A DNA stretch of 64,000 nt from Streptomyces sp. YIM 121038 (GTDB lineage Bacteria; Actinomycetota; Actinomycetes; Streptomycetales; Streptomycetaceae). The position numbers and the translations under genes were made by a program. Positions 40,801 through 53,133 of the stretch are shown here, in pieces (within the stretch, counting starts at the first letter, position 1; each line of letters opens with the position of its first letter). Location of the stretch: NCBI RefSeq assembly GCF_006088715.1, contig NZ_CP030771.1:8368001-8432000 (forward strand). Direction: 5' to 3'. The notes below the pieces were generated by a model. That model did not search any database. It had not been told where the DNA came from and worked only from the letters and a program-made list of their open reading frames with translations.

Positions 40801-43800
40801 GCGGTCTGTCCTTGAGCTGTTCCGCGAGCAGGCCGAAAGGACCCCGGACGCCGTGGCGGTCCTGGACGGCGGTCGCACCCTGTCGTACGCCGACCTCGAC
40901 CGGCGATCGGACGGGTTGGCAGGGCACCTGGCCGGGACGGGCGTGCGGCGCGGCGACCGTGTCGGCGTGGTGATGGAACGCGGCGCGGACCTGTTCGTCG
41001 CCCTGCTCGCGGTCTGGAAGGCGGGGGCCGCGCAGGTGCCGGTGAACGTGGACCACCCCGCGGAACGGATCGCCGGGATGCTGGCCGATGCCGGCGCGCG
41101 GGTGGCGCTCTGCGTGGGAGCGACTCGCGACGCGGTGCCGGACGGGGTCGAGCCGATGGTCATGGACGCCCCGGCGATCGCGGAAGTGCCGCACGAGGCG
41201 CCGCCCCTCACGGTCGGGGCGCACGACGTGGCCTACGTGATGTACACCTCGGGATCGACCGGGGTCCCGAAGGGCGTCGCGGTGCCGCACGGAAGCGTGG
41301 CGGCGCTCGCGAGCGACCCGGGCTGGTCGCAGGGCCCGGACGACTGCGTGCTGCTGCACGCACCCCATGCGTTCGACGCGTCCTTGGTGGAGATCTGGGT
41401 GCCCCTGGTCAGCGGGGCCCGCGTGCGTGTCGCGGAACCGGGCGCGGTCGACGCGCAGCGGCTGCGCGAGGCGATCGAACAGGGCGTCACCACCGCCCAC
41501 CTGACGGCCGGAAGCTTCCGCGTGGTGGCCGAGGAAGCACCGGAGTCCTTCCGCGGGCTGCGCGAGATCCTGACGGGCGGTGACGCGGTCCCCCTCGCGT
41601 CCGTCGCGCAGGTGCGCCGGGCGTGCCCGGAGGTTCGGGTCCGGCAGCTCTACGGCCCCACCGAGGCCACCCTCTGCGCCACGCGGCACCTCCTCGAACC
41701 AGGGGACGAGACGGGCGACACCTTGCCGATCGGCCGACCGCTGGCCGGACGGCGGGCTTACGTGCTCGACGCGTTCCTCCAGCCGGTGGCGCCCCACGTG
41801 ACCGGCGAGCTGTACCTCGCCGGCGCCGGCCTCGCGCACGGCTATCCGGGCGCGAGCGGGCCGACCTCGGAACGGTTCGTCGCTGATCCGTTCGCCCCCC
41901 GCCACACGGCGGCGCGAAGCGCCTCCGAGCCGACGGACGGGCGGATGTACCGCACAGGCGACCTGGCGCGCTGGACGGACCAGGGTGAGCTGCTGTTCGT
42001 CGGACGGGCCGACTCCCAGGTGAAGATCCGGGGCTACCGCGTGGAGCCCGGGGAGATCGAGGCTGCCCTGGCCGACGTTCCGCGGGTCGCGCAGGCGATC
42101 GTGGTGGTGCGGGAGGACCAGCCCGGCGAGAAGCGGCTGATCGCGTATGTGACCCCGGAGGGGGATCCGGGACCGGATTCCGACACGGTCCGCGAGTATC
42201 TCGCGGCGCGGCTGCCGGAGTTCATGGTGCCCGCGGTGGTGGTGCTGGACGGCTTCCCGCTGACCCTCAACGGAAAGATCGACCGTGCGGCCCTGCCGGC
42301 CCCGGAGTACACCGCGAGAGCGGCAGGCCGCGAGCCGCGTACCGAGGCCGAGCGCGTGTTGTGCGACCTGTTCGCCGAGATACTCGGGCTGGACCGGGTC
42401 GGCGCCGACGACGGCTTCTTCGAGCTGGGCGGCGACTCGATCCTGTCGATGCGACTGGCCGCCCGCGCACGTCGCGAGGGTTTCGTCTTCGGGGCGAAGC
42501 AGGTCTTCGAGCAGAAGACGCCCGCGGGGATCGCGGCGGTCGCCGAGCGTGGCGGACCGGCGCGGGCCGACGCCGCCGACGGCGTCGGCGAGGTCCCGTG
42601 GACGCCGGTGGTGCGGGCGCTGCTCGAACGCGATGCCCGTGCGATGACCCGACGAGTACCGGCGCAGTGGGTGACCGTGGGCGCGCCCGACGACCTGTCC
42701 GTGGACGTGCTGGCGGCCGGACTGGCCGCGGTGATCGACACCCATGACATGCTGCGCGGCCGGATCGTCGAGACCGACGGGGAGCAGCCCCGGCTGGTCG
42801 TGGCCGACCGCGTAGCGGTAGCCGCGGCGACGCTGGTCGAGCGGGTCGAGGCCGGCGCCGGTGACCTGGACGAGATCGCGGAGCGCTGCGCCGAGGAGAC
42901 AGCCGCCCGCCTCGACCCCGCCGCCGGCGTGATGATCAGGGCGGTGTGGGTGGACGCGGGATCCGGCCGCCTCGGACGGCTCGTGGTGGTGGCGCATCAC
43001 CTCCTGGCCGACGTCGTGTCGTGGCGCGTCCTGCTGCCGGACCTGCAGACGGCCTGCGCGGCCGTGTCCGCGGGCCGGGAACCGGCGCTCGACCCGGTCG
43101 ACGTCTCGTACCGGCGTTGGGCGCGCACACTCGTCGAGCAGGCGACGACCCGGACCGCGGAGCTGGAGACGTGGACGGCGATCCTCGACGGAGCGCAGTC
43201 GCTGCCAGGCGAGTTCGATCCCACGCGCGACACCATGTCGACCGCGGGACGCAGGACTTGGAGGTTGCCGCAGGACAAGGCCGGCGTGCTCGTGGCGAAG
43301 GCGACCTCGGCCTTCCACTGTGGTGTTCACGAGGTGCTGCTGGCCACCCTGGCGGGGGCGGTGGCCCGATGGCGCGGCGACACGGCCGTCGTGGTCGACG
43401 TCGAGGGCCACGGCCGCCAGCCCCTTGGTGACCTGGACCTGTCCCGGACGGTCGGCTGGTTCACCGACATACACCCGCTGCGCCTTGACGTGGCCGGGAT
43501 CGACACGGCCGAAGCCGTCTCGGGTGGCGACGCGGCAGGCCTGCTCCTGAAGAGCGTCAAGGAGAACGTGCGAGGCGTGCCCGACGGCGGGCTCGGCTAC
43601 GGCATGCTGCGCTACCTCAACGCCGAGACCGGCCCGGCCCTGGCGGCGCTGCCGAAGCCGGACATCGGGTTCAACTACCTCGGCCGCTTCTCTTCCCGGC
43701 CCGACGGTGCCGCGGAGCCCTGGCAGATGGTGGGGACCATCGGCGGTACGACGGACCGGGACGCGGCATTGCGGCACGTCCTGGAGATCGACGCGGTCGT

Positions 43801-46800
43801 CATTGACGCCCCCGACGGGCCCGCACTGGAGCTGTCCCTGACCTGGGCCGGGCGTCTGCTCGGCGAGGCCGAGGCGGAGTCGCTCGGACAGGGCTGGCTG
43901 GACATGCTGACCGGCCTCGCCGCCCACGTCGACGCCGGCGACGCCGGGGGGCACACGCCGTCCGACTTCCCGCTCACCGTGCTGACGCAGCGGGACGTGG
44001 CGGAGATCGAGGCCGCCGTACCAGGCCTGATCGACATCTGGCCGCTGTCTCCGCTCCAGGAGGGCCTGCTGTTCCACGCCGCCGACGAGCGCGGCCCGGA
44101 CGTGTACGCGAGTATGCGCACCCTCGTCATCGAGGGACCGCTGGACGTCGCCCGCTTCCGCAGGTCGTGGCAGGTGCTGCTGGACCGGCACCCCGCCCTG
44201 CGGGCGAGTTTCCATCAGCTCGGGTCCAGTGCGACGGTGCAGGCGGTCGCCGGCGAGGTGGCGCTGCCCTGGCAGGAGACCGATCTGTCCCATCTGCCCG
44301 AGGACGAGGCGCTGGCGGAAGTCGACCGTCTCGCGGCACAGCTGCATGCCGAGCGGTTCGACCTGGCCCAGGCACCGCAGCTGCGGCTGCACCTGCTGCG
44401 CCTCGGTGACCGCCGGCACCGGCTCGTCTTCACGTCGCATCACATCGCGGCGGACGGATGGTCCCTGCCGCTCATCACCGGTGAGGTGCTGGCGGCGTAC
44501 TACGCCGGCGGGACGGGGCGGGCGTTGCCGACCCCGACGTCGTACCGCGACTACCTCGCCTGGGCCGTTCAGCAGGACAAGACAGCCGCCCGGGAGGCGT
44601 GGCGGACCGAACTCGCGGGGCTCGACGAGGCGACCCACGTCGTGCCACCGGAGACGATCATCACGCCCGTCGAGCCCGACCGGGTCGGGTTCGCACTCGA
44701 CGACGATCTGAGCCGGCGCCTGAGGGAGTTCACCCGCCACCACGGTGTGACGGCGAACACGCTCTTCCAAGGGGTCTGGGCACTGCTGCTTGCCCGGCTG
44801 ACCGGTCGTGACGACGTGGTCTTCGGCGCCGCGGTGGCCGGTCGTCCGCCCGAGATCCCCGGTGTCGAGTCCGCGGTCGGCCTGTTCATGAACATGCTGC
44901 CCGTCCGGGCCCACCTGGCCGGCGCTGAACCATTCCTCGACATGCTGGCGGACCTGCAGCAACGGCAGGTCGCGCTGATACCGCACCAGCACGTCGGGCT
45001 GACCGAGATCAATCAGCACGCCGGGCCCGGCGCGGCGTTCGACACGATCGTGGTGTTCGAGAACTACCCGCCCCCGCCGCCCGTCTCCGAAGAACCCGAC
45101 GCACTCGTCATGCGTCCCGCGGGAATTCCGAACGACACCGGGCACTACCCCCTGTCCATGCGCGCGTCCGTGGCGGGCCCCGTCCACGGCGAAGTCATCT
45201 TCCGCCCGGACGCGTTCGAGAGGACCCAGGTCGAGGACCTTCTCGCGTCGCTCCTCCGGGCCCTTGAGCAGGTCGTGGCCGATCCGCGAACGCCGGTGGG
45301 ACGGGTCGGCCTGATCGGACCTGAGCAGCGCCGCCTGGTGGTGGACGAGTGGAACAGGACCGACAAGCCGCTTGCGCCGGAGACACTGCCGGCGCTGTTC
45401 CGCCGGCAGGCCGAGCGGACCCCGGACGCGCCGGCGGTGCAGGACGCGGCCCGGACCCTGTCGTACAGCCAGTTGCTCGGCGAGGTCGAAGCGCTGGCGC
45501 GGCTCCTCGTGGGCCTGGGCGTACGGCGTGAGGCCCGGGTGGGAGTACTGGTCGAGCGCTCGGCTGAACTGGCGGTGACCCTCATGGGGGTGACGTTCGC
45601 CGGCGGGGCGTTCGTGCCGGTCGATCCGGACTACCCCCGTGAGCGCGTCGAGTTCATGCTGGCGCACTCGGCGCCCGAGGTGCTGGTGTGCACGAGGACG
45701 ACGCGAGCGGTCGTGCCCGCGGAGTTCACGGGCACGGTGCTGGTGCTGGAAGACCTGCCCGCCGCCGATCCGGGTGTGGAGCTGCCGCGCGTGGCAGCGG
45801 ACGACGCGGCGTACGTGATCTACACCTCGGGGTCGACGGGGGTGCCCAAGGGCGTCCTGGTCGCCCATTCCGGACTCGTCAACCTGGGCTACGCGCACAT
45901 CGAGCGGATGGCCGTGATGTCGTCCTCACGGGTCCTCCAGTTGTCCGCGATCGGGTTCGACGCCATCGTCTCCGAGCTGTACATGACTCTGCTGGCCGGC
46001 GCGACCCTGGTCCTGCCGGACGCGACGAGCATGCCGCCCCGGGTGACACTGGGCGACGCGATCCGCAAGGCGGGCATCACTCACCTGACCGTGTCGCCGA
46101 GCGTGCTGGCGAGCGAGGACGATCTGCCGGACACCCTCCGGACAGTGCTGACGGGCGGCGAGGCACTGCCGGCCGCGCTGGTGGACCGCTGGTCGCCCGG
46201 CCGTCGGGTGATCCAGGCCTACGGGCCGACCGAGACGACCATCTGCTCGACGATGAGCGCCCCGCTGGCTCCAGGACACGACGCGGTCCCGCTCGGCGGC
46301 CCGATCCACAACGTGCGGCACTACGTGCTCGACGCCTTCCTCCAGCCGGTACCGCCGGGGGTGGTCGGCGAGCTGTACATCACGGGCGTCGGACTGGCTC
46401 GTGGATACCTCGGACGCCCCGGCCTGACCGCGGAGCGGTTCGTCGCGAGTCCGTTCGCCCCCGGTGAGCGGATGTACCGCTCCGGCGACCGGTTCCGCTG
46501 GACCCCGGAGGGGCAGCTGCTCTTCGCGGGCCGGGTCGACGCGCAGGTCAAGGTGCGCGGATACCGGGTCGAGCCGGCGGAGATCGAGGCCGTGCTCGCG
46601 GAGCATCCAGGCGTCGGCCAGGTGGCGATCGCGGTCCGCAGGGACGGCCCCGGCGACAAGCAGCTGGTGGCGTATGTCGTGCCGTCGGCCGACGCCTCCG
46701 GCGAGAACGGCACGCTGACCTCCGCGCTGCGCGAGCTGGCGGCCGAACGCCTGCCCGAGTACATGATGCCCGCGGCGTTCGTGTCGCTGGAGCACATGCC

Positions 46801-47212
46801 ACTCACCCCGAACGGCAAACTCGACCACCGGGCGCTCCAGACCCTCGACTTCGTGGGCATGTCATCGAAGCGGGACCCGCGTACGGCGATGGAGGCGAGG
46901 CTGTGCGCACTGTTCGCGGAGGTACTCGGCCTTGAGCGGGTCGGTGCCGAGGACAGCTTCTTCGAACTCGGCGGTGACTCGATCATCTCGATGCAGCTCT
47001 CGGCCCGCGCCCGCAGGCAAGGGCTGGAACTGACCCCGTGGCAGGTGTTCGAGGAAAGGACGCCGGAACGACTGGCGTTGCTCGTCACGGAACTCCCCGC
47101 CGACGGCGATGCCACCGCGGCACCGGAGTCGTCGGAGGGCCCCCTCGTCGCTCTCTCATCCGACCAGATGGATCAACTCGAGGCCGGACTGGCCGGCGAA
47201 CAAGCGCTGTAA
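34883..47212 (+). CDS. bpsB: Glycopeptide NRPS, modules 4-6 (C-A-T-E-C-A-T-E-C-A-T)
   Basis: 4109 residues from ATG 34883 (GGGAGA upstream). C4 12-430 (HHTIMDGW ~143), A4 455-950, T4 ~996, E4 1055-1500 ([10 protein letters not shown] ~1182), C5 1529-1960 (HHVVLDGW ~1665), A5 1975-2470, T5 ~2516, E5 2570-3020 ([10 protein letters not shown] ~2706), C6 3051-3480 (HHIAADGW ~3186), A6 3500-3980, T6 ~4029. Pocket codes by eye: A4 DIFHLGLLCK (Hpg), A5 DAVHLGLLCK (Hpg variant), A6 DASTLGAICK (beta-hydroxytyrosine). E domains after modules 4 and 5 predict D-Hpg4 and D-Hpg5. This is the canonical central NRPS of the vancomycin class. Confidence 0.96.
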   Translation: MAQSRIEDIWPLSPLQAGLLFHAVYDGEGPDVYIGHWILELDGPVDAARLRAAWEALLTRHAPLRACFRQRKSGETVQIIVKEVELPWREVDLSHLDDPTEAVRELAEEDRTKRFDLAQAPLLRLTLIRLDDRTHRLVMTCHHTIMDGWSLPVVVNELSKLYPAGGDPLALPAVTSYRDYLAWLSRQDRERALAAWVARLRGAEEPTLVAPADPGRAPGVPDSVEVELSETLTRSLDELSRCHGLTLNTVVQGAWAMVLSRLAGRTDVVFGAAVSARPPDLPGVEEMAGLFLNTVPVRVQLRGSTPVMELLAELQRRQSALIPDQFVGLVDIQQAVGPGAVFDTLIVFEKFPNKPAESDSEGNFGIRIHQGRVAAHYPLTLVCVPGASMLFKLDYLTEIFDRATAFTIVERLKEVLRQLADAGDLTVAEVDVTSAAERDVVVNQWGATAAMMPGRPAPELFDRQVERRRDEAALVDGDRAMSYGELAEHAERLAGYLRSRGVQRGDRVAVVMGRSPELIATLLAVWKAGAAYVPVDPAYPADRLKFMLADAEPAAVVCAEAYRGVVLDGGLDPIVLDEVRTRRAVAESTRLSVGVDADDLAYVMYTSGSTGTPKGVAVSHGNVAALAGNPGWAIGPDDAVLMHASHAFDISLFELWVPLLSGARVVLAGPGAVDGEALAGYVADGVTVAHLTAGTFRVVAEEPPESLTGLREVLTGGDAVPSAAVERVRRSSPDVRVRHLYGPTEATLCATWWLLEPGEATGSVLPIGRPLSGRRTYVLDAFLRPVPPGVVGELYVAGAGVAQGYLGRAALTAERFVADPFAPRDASAGDGGQVTGERMYRTGDLAYWTDQGALAFAGRADDQVKIRGYRVEPGEIEVVLAGLPGVAQAVVSVRDEQHLIGYAVAEAGHDIDPVRLREQLAETLPEFMVPAAVLVLDQLPLTVNGKVDRQALPEPDFAAKAVSREPETEAERILCGVFAEVLGLERVGVEGSFFELGGDSISSMQVAARARREGVFLTPRQIFEHRTPERLAALAQEALTTRTRDRSEAVTGVGEIPWTPVMRALGDAAARPDFVQAKVVVTPADLSPDGLVSALQAVLDVHDLLRARVTPDGRLFVAERGAVDVADLVTRVPAGTADLDELAEHEARTAAGTLNPSAGIMVRAVWVDAGSDRPGRLALVVHHLSVDAVSWGILLPDLRSAYDAVTSGELPALEPATTSYRRWARRLAEQASSESTIAEVDHWVAVLDGADASAVLDSADSPLETQPGQSHSWSSTLTGVTARSLVARLPQVFHCGINEVLLAGLGGAVARRRGAGAGILVDVEGHGRHAADGEDLLRTVGWFTSVHPVRLDISDVDLSAAAAGNAAAGQLLKTVKEQVRAVPGDGLGYGLLRHLNPDTGAVLAALPSPQIGFNYFGRSSLAAEVTPWQGCEESLGGGPEMFAAHPVEFSADVQDTPAGPRLRLAVQGRDLDPATVERLGEAWLEMLTGFAALAEDPDAGGHTPSDFDLVELTRRDVAELEAAAPGLTDVWPLSPLQEGMLFERAVDEDGVDVYQSQRILDLDGPVDAQRLRAAWQRLVARHESLRTSFHQLGSGETVQVVEGEVDVPWREADLSHLEGAAAAAEVDRLLRRDQAERFDVTKAPLLRLSLIRLGQSTHRLVVTSHHVVLDGWSTPIVLGEMSTGYAGGQGSSTPPSYRDYLAWLRRQDEEASRAAWQSELAGSDEPTRMDADADKSMVMPDGHAEWLLEEATRALTGFARGHGLTLSTIVQGAWALVLARLAGRTDVVFGSVVSGRPADVPDVERMVGMFINTVPVRVRLEGSRPVLDVLHDLQSRQAALTEHQYLGLSEIQRRAGTGAIFDTLVMVVNYPDDAPGPEGDGGFAINSIRTRTGTSYPLTMSVSPGNRLRIDVAYRPDRIDRETATEVTRQVVRVIEQMVAEPSLPVGRLAVTDESTRASLVERGSSIGEAADRRSVLELFREQAERTPDAVAVLDGGRTLSYADLDRRSDGLAGHLAGTGVRRGDRVGVVMERGADLFVALLAVWKAGAAQVPVNVDHPAERIAGMLADAGARVALCVGATRDAVPDGVEPMVMDAPAIAEVPHEAPPLTVGAHDVAYVMYTSGSTGVPKGVAVPHGSVAALASDPGWSQGPDDCVLLHAPHAFDASLVEIWVPLVSGARVRVAEPGAVDAQRLREAIEQGVTTAHLTAGSFRVVAEEAPESFRGLREILTGGDAVPLASVAQVRRACPEVRVRQLYGPTEATLCATRHLLEPGDETGDTLPIGRPLAGRRAYVLDAFLQPVAPHVTGELYLAGAGLAHGYPGASGPTSERFVADPFAPRHTAARSASEPTDGRMYRTGDLARWTDQGELLFVGRADSQVKIRGYRVEPGEIEAALADVPRVAQAIVVVREDQPGEKRLIAYVTPEGDPGPDSDTVREYLAARLPEFMVPAVVVLDGFPLTLNGKIDRAALPAPEYTARAAGREPRTEAERVLCDLFAEILGLDRVGADDGFFELGGDSILSMRLAARARREGFVFGAKQVFEQKTPAGIAAVAERGGPARADAADGVGEVPWTPVVRALLERDARAMTRRVPAQWVTVGAPDDLSVDVLAAGLAAVIDTHDMLRGRIVETDGEQPRLVVADRVAVAAATLVERVEAGAGDLDEIAERCAEETAARLDPAAGVMIRAVWVDAGSGRLGRLVVVAHHLLADVVSWRVLLPDLQTACAAVSAGREPALDPVDVSYRRWARTLVEQATTRTAELETWTAILDGAQSLPGEFDPTRDTMSTAGRRTWRLPQDKAGVLVAKATSAFHCGVHEVLLATLAGAVARWRGDTAVVVDVEGHGRQPLGDLDLSRTVGWFTDIHPLRLDVAGIDTAEAVSGGDAAGLLLKSVKENVRGVPDGGLGYGMLRYLNAETGPALAALPKPDIGFNYLGRFSSRPDGAAEPWQMVGTIGGTTDRDAALRHVLEIDAVVIDAPDGPALELSLTWAGRLLGEAEAESLGQGWLDMLTGLAAHVDAGDAGGHTPSDFPLTVLTQRDVAEIEAAVPGLIDIWPLSPLQEGLLFHAADERGPDVYASMRTLVIEGPLDVARFRRSWQVLLDRHPALRASFHQLGSSATVQAVAGEVALPWQETDLSHLPEDEALAEVDRLAAQLHAERFDLAQAPQLRLHLLRLGDRRHRLVFTSHHIAADGWSLPLITGEVLAAYYAGGTGRALPTPTSYRDYLAWAVQQDKTAAREAWRTELAGLDEATHVVPPETIITPVEPDRVGFALDDDLSRRLREFTRHHGVTANTLFQGVWALLLARLTGRDDVVFGAAVAGRPPEIPGVESAVGLFMNMLPVRAHLAGAEPFLDMLADLQQRQVALIPHQHVGLTEINQHAGPGAAFDTIVVFENYPPPPPVSEEPDALVMRPAGIPNDTGHYPLSMRASVAGPVHGEVIFRPDAFERTQVEDLLASLLRALEQVVADPRTPVGRVGLIGPEQRRLVVDEWNRTDKPLAPETLPALFRRQAERTPDAPAVQDAARTLSYSQLLGEVEALARLLVGLGVRREARVGVLVERSAELAVTLMGVTFAGGAFVPVDPDYPRERVEFMLAHSAPEVLVCTRTTRAVVPAEFTGTVLVLEDLPAADPGVELPRVAADDAAYVIYTSGSTGVPKGVLVAHSGLVNLGYAHIERMAVMSSSRVLQLSAIGFDAIVSELYMTLLAGATLVLPDATSMPPRVTLGDAIRKAGITHLTVSPSVLASEDDLPDTLRTVLTGGEALPAALVDRWSPGRRVIQAYGPTETTICSTMSAPLAPGHDAVPLGGPIHNVRHYVLDAFLQPVPPGVVGELYITGVGLARGYLGRPGLTAERFVASPFAPGERMYRSGDRFRWTPEGQLLFAGRVDAQVKVRGYRVEPAEIEAVLAEHPGVGQVAIAVRRDGPGDKQLVAYVVPSADASGENGTLTSALRELAAERLPEYMMPAAFVSLEHMPLTPNGKLDHRALQTLDFVGMSSKRDPRTAMEARLCALFAEVLGLERVGAEDSFFELGGDSIISMQLSARARRQGLELTPWQVFEERTPERLALLVTELPADGDATAAPESSEGPLVALSSDQMDQLEAGLAGEQAL

Positions 47213-47223
47213 GGAGCAAGATT

Positions 47224-50200
47224 GTGACCGTTGACGGCACTCGTCCAAAGCCCCGTTCCAGCGTGGAGGACGTCTGGCCCCTTTCGCCGCTGCAGGAAGG
47301 GATGCTGTATCACACCGCACTTGACCACGACGGTCCTGACACCTACACCGTGCAGACCGTGTACGGCATCGACGGCCCGCTGGACGCTGCCCGGCTGAGG
47401 GCGTCGTGGCAGGCCGTCGTGGACCGGCACGCCGCGCTGCGAGCCTGTTTCCGCTATGTCAGCGGCGCACAGATGGTGCAGGTCATCGCACGGGACGCCG
47501 AGATCCCCTGGCGCGAGACGGATCTTTCCGGGCTGCCGCACGACATCGCCGACAGCGAGGTGGACCGCCTTGCCGCCGACGAGGTGTCCCAGCGGCTGCA
47601 CATCGAGACGGCGCCGCTGATGAAACTGCACCTGATCCGGCTCGGCCCGGAGCGCCACCGGCTCGTGCACACCCTTCACCACGTGCTGGTGGACGGCTGG
47701 TCGATGCCCGTCATCCACCGCGAACTGGCCGCGATCTACGCGGCGAACGGGGACGCGTCCGCACTCCCGCCCACCGTGCCCTACCGGGACTACCTCGCCT
47801 GGCTGGGCCGACAGGACAAGGAGGCGGCCAAGGCGGCCTGGCGGGAGGAGTTCGCAGGCCTCGACACGCCCACCACGGTCGCCCCGGCCGACCCCACCCG
47901 CGTGCCGGACATCGACACGGCGATGATCGAGCTGTCCCCGCAACTGACAGAAGAGCTGGCCGGGCTGGCACGCGGACACGGCCTCACCCTGAACAGCATC
48001 GTGCAAGGCGCGTGGGCCGTCGTGCTGGCGCAACTGGCCGGCCGTACCGACGTGGTGTTCGGCGCCACCGCCTCCGGGCGCCCCGGCGACCTCGCCGGTG
48101 TGGAGTCGATGGTCGGCCAGCTGCTCAACACCCTGCCGGTGCGGGTCCGGCTCGACGGCGGGCGGCGGGCCATCGAGTTGTTTGCCGAGCTGCAGCGCGA
48201 CCAGTCGGCACTCATGGCCCACCACCACATCGGCCTGCAAGACGTGCAGGCCGTCGCCGGACCCGGAGCGGTCTTCGACACGCTCATCATCTACGAGAAC
48301 TTCCCTCGCAAGGGACTCGGCCAGGTGCCCGACGAGGGTCTGACCCTGCGCCCGCTGAAGCGAGGGCGCAACTCCTCGCACTACCCGTTCACCCTGATCA
48401 CAGGACCCGGCGAGCGGATGCCGCTCATCCTCGACTACGACCGGGGCCTGTTCGACCGCGCGGTCGCCGAATCGGTCGTGGGCGCGCTGGCCCGCGTGCT
48501 GGAACGGCTGGCCGCCGAGCCCGATGTGCTCGTCGGCCGTCTGCCACTGCTGAGCGAGACCGAGCGCGCCCTGGTGGTGGACGAATGGAACGCGACCGCG
48601 GGCCCGGTGCCCGGCGAATCCGTGGTCGAGATGTTCGCGCGGCGAGTGGCCGCGGCCCCGGACGCGGTGGCGCTCACCGACGCGGGCGGCGCGGATCTGA
48701 GCTACGCCGAGGTCGACCGGGCTTCGAACCGGCTGGCCCGCTACCTCGCCGGTCATGGCATCGGCCGCGGCGACCGGATCGGCGTGGCCATGGACAGGTC
48801 ACCGGACCTGCTGATCGCGTTCCTGGCGATCTGGAAGACAGGCGCGGCGTACGTCCCGGTGGACATCGAGTACCCGGCCGAGCGGATCGCGTTCATTCTC
48901 GACGACTCCGCCGTCTCCACCGTCCTGTGCACAGAGTCGACCAGCGGAGTCGTGCCGGAAGGCGCGATCGTCCTCGACGCGCCCGGGACACGGGCAGCCG
49001 TCGACGGCTGTGCCGCCACGGCGCCGCAGACCCGGCCGAGCGCCGACGACCTGGCGTACGTGATGTACACCTCCGGATCCACCGGCCTCCCCAAGGGCGT
49101 GGGCATCCCCCACGGGGCCGTGGCCGGCCTGGCCGGAGACGAGGGCTGGCAGATCGGTCCGGACGACGGCGTGCTGATGCACGCGACGCACGTCTTCGAC
49201 CCCTCGCTCTACGCGATGTGGGTGCCGCTCGCCATGGGCGGCCGCGTCCTGCTCACCGAGCCGGGAGTGCTGGACGCGGCCGGGGTACGCCGAGCCGTCG
49301 AACGCGGCGCGACCGCCGTCCACCTCACCGCCGGCAGCTTCCGCGCCCTGGCGGAGACGTCCCCGGAGTGCTTCGCGGGTCTGGTCGAAATCGGGACCGG
49401 CGGGGACGTGGTCCCCGCCCAGTCGGTGCAGAACCTGCGGCGGGCCCAGCCCGGCCTGCGGGTGCGGAACACCTACGGGCCGACCGAGACCACCCTGTGC
49501 GCGACGTGGAAGCCGATCGAGCCCGGCGAGGAACTCGGGTCGGAGCTGCCGATCGGCCGCCCCATGACCAACCGCAAGATCTACGTCCTCGATGCCTTCC
49601 TGCGCCCGGTCGCGCCGGGAGTAACCGGCGAGCTGTACATCGCCGGCACCGGGCTGGCCCGCGGATACCTCACCAGCGCGGGCCTGACCGCCGAGCGGTT
49701 CGTGGCGTGCCCCTTCCTCGCCGGGGAACCGATGTACCGCACCGGCGACCTGGCGCGCTGGAACCAGCACGGCGAGGTGGTGTTCCTCGGCCGCGCCGAC
49801 GACCAGGTGAAGATCCGCGGCTACCGGGTGGAGCTGGGCGAGGTGGAGGCCGTCCTCGCGGCCCAGCCCGGGGTGGTCGAGGCCGTCGTCGTGGCGCGGG
49901 AGGACCAGCCGGGCGAGAAGCGCCTGGTGGGCTACTTCGTCTCCGACGGCAGCGATGCGGGGGCAGCACAGATCCGGCGGCACATGGCCCAGGTCCTGCC
50001 CGCGTACATGGTGCCGATGGCGGTCGTCGCCCTGCCCGGCCTGCCGGTCACCGCCCACGGCAAGGTGGACCGCCGGGCCCTGCCCGCCCCGGACCTCGCG
50101 GGACACGCCGCGGAGAAGGCGCCGGAGAGCGAGACCGAGAAGGTGCTGTGCGCCCTGTTCTCCGAGATCCTCGGCGTCGACCACGTGGGGGGCGACGACA

Positions 50201-52812
50201 CCTTCCACGACCTCGGCGGGAGTTCGGCGCTCGCCATGCGGCTCATCGCGCGGATCCGTGAGGAACTCGGCGCGGATCTGCCCATCCGGCAGCTGTTCTC
50301 CTCGCCGACACCCGCGGGCCTGGCGAGGATGCTCGCCGCGAAGTCACGCCCCGCGCTGGAAGCCGCCCAGCGGCCGGACCGGGTGCCGCTCACCACCCGA
50401 CAGCTGCGCGCCTGGCTGCTGGCCGACCCCGGGAAGGACACGGCCGGCCTGCACACGTCGGTCACACTGCGCCTGCGCGGCCGGCTGGACGTGCCCGCGC
50501 TCGCGGCGGCGCTCGGCGACGTCGCGGCCCGGCACGAGATCTTCCGTACGACCTTCCCCGGCGACGCACAGAGCGTCCACCAGCACATTCAAGACGGTCT
50601 TACGGTCGAGCTGACTCCCGTCCCGGCCACCGAAGAAGACCTTCCCGGGCTGCTCGCCGAGCGGCGCGAGTCGGCGTTCGACCTCACCAAGGACGTGCCG
50701 TGGCGATGTGAGCTGTTCGCACTCGCGGAGCGGGAACACGTGCTGCACCTGCGGGTGCACCGGATTCTCGCCGACGACGACTCGCTGGACGTGTTCTTCC
50801 GCGACCTGGCGGCCGCATACAGGGCGCGGCGCGAGGGGCGGGTCCCGGAGCGCGCGCCCCTGGCTGTGCAGTTCGCCGACTACGCGATCTGGGAGCAGCG
50901 ACTGCTCGCGGACGAGAACGAGCCGGGCAGCCTGCCCCACGAGCAGGTCGCCTTCTGGCGGGACAACCTGGCCGGCATCGACGGGGAGACGGTGCTGCCG
51001 TTCGACCGCCCGCGGCCGGCCGTCGCGTCGCGCCGGGCCGGTACGGTCGAGCTGCGCCTTGACGCGAGCCCGTACGCCCGGTTGATGGACGCGGCGGAGT
51101 CGGCCGGCGCGGACGCCTTCCAGGTGGTGCACGCCGCGCTCGCCATGCTGCTGACGAAACTGGGCGCGGGCCACGACCTGGTGATCGGCACGACGCTGCC
51201 CCGTGACGAGGACCTCATCGACCTCGAGCCGATGATCGGGCCGTTCACCCGGCCGGTCGCCCTGCGCACGGAAGTCTCGGGCGACCCGACCTTCCTCGAA
51301 GTCGTCACCCGCGCGCAGGAAGCGCTCCGGGCCGCGCAGGAGCACCTGGACGTGCCCTTCGAGCGGCTCGCCGAACTCCTCGACCTGCCCGCCTCGCTCT
51401 CCCGCCACCCCGTGTTCCAGGTGGGACTCGAGGTGCTGGAAGAAGGGCTCGGCACCTGGGACGCGAGGGAACTGCCGGGCCTGCGCACCGATGTCGAACC
51501 CGGCGGGGCCGAGGCCATGGAGCTGGATCTCGCGTTCAAGCTCACCGAGCGCCTCGACGACGAGGAGTGCATCGAAGGCCTCCTCCGCTACGCCACCGAC
51601 CTGTTCGAGCGGGACACGGCCGAGTCGGTGGCCCGGCGCCTTGTCCGCGTCCTGGAACAGGTGGCGGAGGATCCCCGGCGGCGGATCAGCGACCTGGACA
51701 TCTGCCTGGACGACGTCGAACGCGGCCGTCCGGTCATCGCACCGGCGCGGTGGTCGGGGGCCGCGCCCCCGGCGCTCGCCGACCTGGCCGAGGACGGCCC
51801 GCTCGGCGCGCTCCTGCTCGACGACCAGCTGAGCCCGGTCGCGCCGGGGGCCGTGGGCGATCTGTACGTCACCGGGCCGACGGTGGACGCGGGCAAGGAC
51901 GGTCGGTCCACCCTGCCCTGCCCGTTCGGAACTCCGGGACATCAGATGCTGCGCACGGGTCTGCTCGCCCGGAAGACCTCCTCCAAAACCCTGGTCGTCC
52001 TGGGCGAGCGGCGGCGCTCGACCCGTTCGGTGAAGACGGGTGACTACGAGGTCCTGCTGCCGCTGCAAGCCGCCGGTGACCGCCCGCCCCTGTTCTGCCT
52101 CCACGCGAGCGGCGGCCTGAGCTGGAACTATCAGCCGTTGCTGCGGCACCTTCCGGTGAATCAGCCGGTCTACGGAGTGCAGGCACGCGGCTTGGCGCGT
52201 ACCGAACCCCTGCCCGACAGCGTCGAGGAGATGGCGGCCGATTACCTGACACACATCCGGGCTGTGCAGCCGACCGGGCCGTACCACCTCCTCGGCTGGT
52301 CGCTCGGCGGGCGGATCGCACAGGCGATGGCCGCGCTGCTCGAGGCGGAAGGGGAGGAGGTCGGCCTGCTGGCCCTGCTCGACGCCTATCCCGTCTACAT
52401 GGGACGGAACGCGACCGGCACGGTCAGCGAAGAAGCCATGCGCGACGAGGAGGCCGTGCAAAAGCGCAAGGAGCAGGACCTGGAACTTGCGGGTGGACTG
52501 GTCCAGGGGCCCGGCGTCAGGGAGCGCCTCGAGGCGGTGATGCGCAACCTGTGGGAGGTCGGGCCGCGGCACACCGCCTCGCCCTTCGCCGGCGACATCT
52601 TGCTCTTCGTCGCCACGGAGGAGCGGCCGGCGCATCTGCCCGTAACGGAGGCCATAGCGAGCTGGAGGGACTTCACCAGCGGAAGCATCGAGCCCCACGA
52701 GATCCCGTCCAACCACTACGACTTGGTGCAACCCGCGGCGCTGGCCCAGATTGGAGCCATCGTCTCCGAGAAGCTCCGTTCTCGACACAAGAGCGAAAGG
52801 ACACAACGATGA
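47224..52812 (+). CDS. bpsC: Glycopeptide NRPS, module 7 (C-A-T-X-TE)
   Basis: 1862 residues from GTG 47224, with AAGGAG upstream and 11 bp after the previous stop. C7 16-440 (HHVLVDGW ~153), A7 463-960 with code DPYHGGTLCK (3,5-dihydroxyphenylglycine), T7 ~997 (LGGSS; serine present), X domain 1050-1490 with the degenerate [11 protein letters not shown] in place of HHxxxDG, and thioesterase from ~1620 (nucleophile in [10 protein letters not shown]). The X domain recruits the Oxy P450s to the bound heptapeptide; the TE releases it. Between X and TE, residues ~1530-1605 resemble an A-domain fragment. The stop overlaps mbtH. Confidence 0.96.
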   Translation: MTVDGTRPKPRSSVEDVWPLSPLQEGMLYHTALDHDGPDTYTVQTVYGIDGPLDAARLRASWQAVVDRHAALRACFRYVSGAQMVQVIARDAEIPWRETDLSGLPHDIADSEVDRLAADEVSQRLHIETAPLMKLHLIRLGPERHRLVHTLHHVLVDGWSMPVIHRELAAIYAANGDASALPPTVPYRDYLAWLGRQDKEAAKAAWREEFAGLDTPTTVAPADPTRVPDIDTAMIELSPQLTEELAGLARGHGLTLNSIVQGAWAVVLAQLAGRTDVVFGATASGRPGDLAGVESMVGQLLNTLPVRVRLDGGRRAIELFAELQRDQSALMAHHHIGLQDVQAVAGPGAVFDTLIIYENFPRKGLGQVPDEGLTLRPLKRGRNSSHYPFTLITGPGERMPLILDYDRGLFDRAVAESVVGALARVLERLAAEPDVLVGRLPLLSETERALVVDEWNATAGPVPGESVVEMFARRVAAAPDAVALTDAGGADLSYAEVDRASNRLARYLAGHGIGRGDRIGVAMDRSPDLLIAFLAIWKTGAAYVPVDIEYPAERIAFILDDSAVSTVLCTESTSGVVPEGAIVLDAPGTRAAVDGCAATAPQTRPSADDLAYVMYTSGSTGLPKGVGIPHGAVAGLAGDEGWQIGPDDGVLMHATHVFDPSLYAMWVPLAMGGRVLLTEPGVLDAAGVRRAVERGATAVHLTAGSFRALAETSPECFAGLVEIGTGGDVVPAQSVQNLRRAQPGLRVRNTYGPTETTLCATWKPIEPGEELGSELPIGRPMTNRKIYVLDAFLRPVAPGVTGELYIAGTGLARGYLTSAGLTAERFVACPFLAGEPMYRTGDLARWNQHGEVVFLGRADDQVKIRGYRVELGEVEAVLAAQPGVVEAVVVAREDQPGEKRLVGYFVSDGSDAGAAQIRRHMAQVLPAYMVPMAVVALPGLPVTAHGKVDRRALPAPDLAGHAAEKAPESETEKVLCALFSEILGVDHVGGDDTFHDLGGSSALAMRLIARIREELGADLPIRQLFSSPTPAGLARMLAAKSRPALEAAQRPDRVPLTTRQLRAWLLADPGKDTAGLHTSVTLRLRGRLDVPALAAALGDVAARHEIFRTTFPGDAQSVHQHIQDGLTVELTPVPATEEDLPGLLAERRESAFDLTKDVPWRCELFALAEREHVLHLRVHRILADDDSLDVFFRDLAAAYRARREGRVPERAPLAVQFADYAIWEQRLLADENEPGSLPHEQVAFWRDNLAGIDGETVLPFDRPRPAVASRRAGTVELRLDASPYARLMDAAESAGADAFQVVHAALAMLLTKLGAGHDLVIGTTLPRDEDLIDLEPMIGPFTRPVALRTEVSGDPTFLEVVTRAQEALRAAQEHLDVPFERLAELLDLPASLSRHPVFQVGLEVLEEGLGTWDARELPGLRTDVEPGGAEAMELDLAFKLTERLDDEECIEGLLRYATDLFERDTAESVARRLVRVLEQVAEDPRRRISDLDICLDDVERGRPVIAPARWSGAAPPALADLAEDGPLGALLLDDQLSPVAPGAVGDLYVTGPTVDAGKDGRSTLPCPFGTPGHQMLRTGLLARKTSSKTLVVLGERRRSTRSVKTGDYEVLLPLQAAGDRPPLFCLHASGGLSWNYQPLLRHLPVNQPVYGVQARGLARTEPLPDSVEEMAADYLTHIRAVQPTGPYHLLGWSLGGRIAQAMAALLEAEGEEVGLLALLDAYPVYMGRNATGTVSEEAMRDEEAVQKRKEQDLELAGGLVQGPGVRERLEAVMRNLWEVGPRHTASPFAGDILLFVATEERPAHLPVTEAIASWRDFTSGSIEPHEIPSNHYDLVQPAALAQIGAIVSEKLRSRHKSERTQR
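51811..52040 (+). other. Vestigial adenylation-domain fragment between X and TE
   Basis: The linker reads [20 protein letters not shown] and later [19 protein letters not shown], then LVVLGERR. These line up in order with the core A-domain stretch of the neighbouring modules ([44 protein letters not shown]). Catalytic residues such as the Asp of TGD are gone. It looks like a shrunken relic of an A domain. Confidence 0.6.
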
Positions 52813-53018
52813 GCAACCCGTTCGACGACGACGAGGGTTCCTTCTTCGTGCTGGTCAACCACGAGGGCCAGCACTCCCTCTGGCCGACCTTCGCGGAAGT
52901 GCCTGCCGGCTGGTCCCGTGTCCACGGTGAGGCCCCCCGTCAGGAGTGCCTCGATTACGTCGAGGAGAACTGGAAGGACCTCAGGCCGAAGAGCCTCATC
53001 CAGGAAGCCGGCGCCTGA
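52809..53018 (+). CDS. MbtH-like NRPS accessory protein
   Basis: 69 residues starting inside the stop of the module 7 gene (ATGA). It shows the full MbtH signature: [33 protein letters not shown] and [17 protein letters not shown] with the conserved Trp residues. MbtH proteins bind A domains and are needed for their solubility or activity; glycopeptide clusters normally have one at this place, between the last NRPS and oxyA. A stem-loop and a candidate activator box follow. Confidence 0.97.
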   Translation: MSNPFDDDEGSFFVLVNHEGQHSLWPTFAEVPAGWSRVHGEAPRQECLDYVEENWKDLRPKSLIQEAGA

Positions 53019-53027
53019 GTGAAAGGT

Positions 53028-53056
53028 GTCCAACCGCTCAATGCGGACGGTTGGAC
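53028..53056. promoter_or_regulatory. Candidate StrR/Bbr binding site upstream of oxyA
   Basis: GTCCAACCG, 11 nt, CGGTTGGAC: a perfect 9-11-9 inverted repeat, again GTCCAA(N17)TTGGAC. The half-sites have the same spacing as the site at 21644 and as StrR boxes. It lies in the mbtH-oxyA gap, where balhimycin Bbr is known to act upstream of oxyA. Confidence 0.72.
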
Positions 53057-53073
53057 GGGCTTGACGCCCGTCC
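53053..53073 (+). terminator. Stem-loop after mbtH
   Basis: GGACGGGC, loop TTGAC, GCCCGTCC: perfect 8-bp stem, 34 nt after the mbtH stop and overlapping the right arm of the candidate Bbr box. It could end the NRPS-mbtH transcript or attenuate read-through into oxyA. Confidence 0.5.
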
Positions 53074-53133
53074 AGCCGGCTCGTGACAACCATTCCGCGT
53101 CCGAGGGCGGGACGAGGCGAAAGGACCTGTGCA

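Noticed and set aside
47038..47223. Longer N-terminus for the module 7 NRPS
   Set aside because: The extension overlaps the end of the previous NRPS gene out of frame. GTG 47224 has AAGGAG at good spacing and begins right before the C domain.
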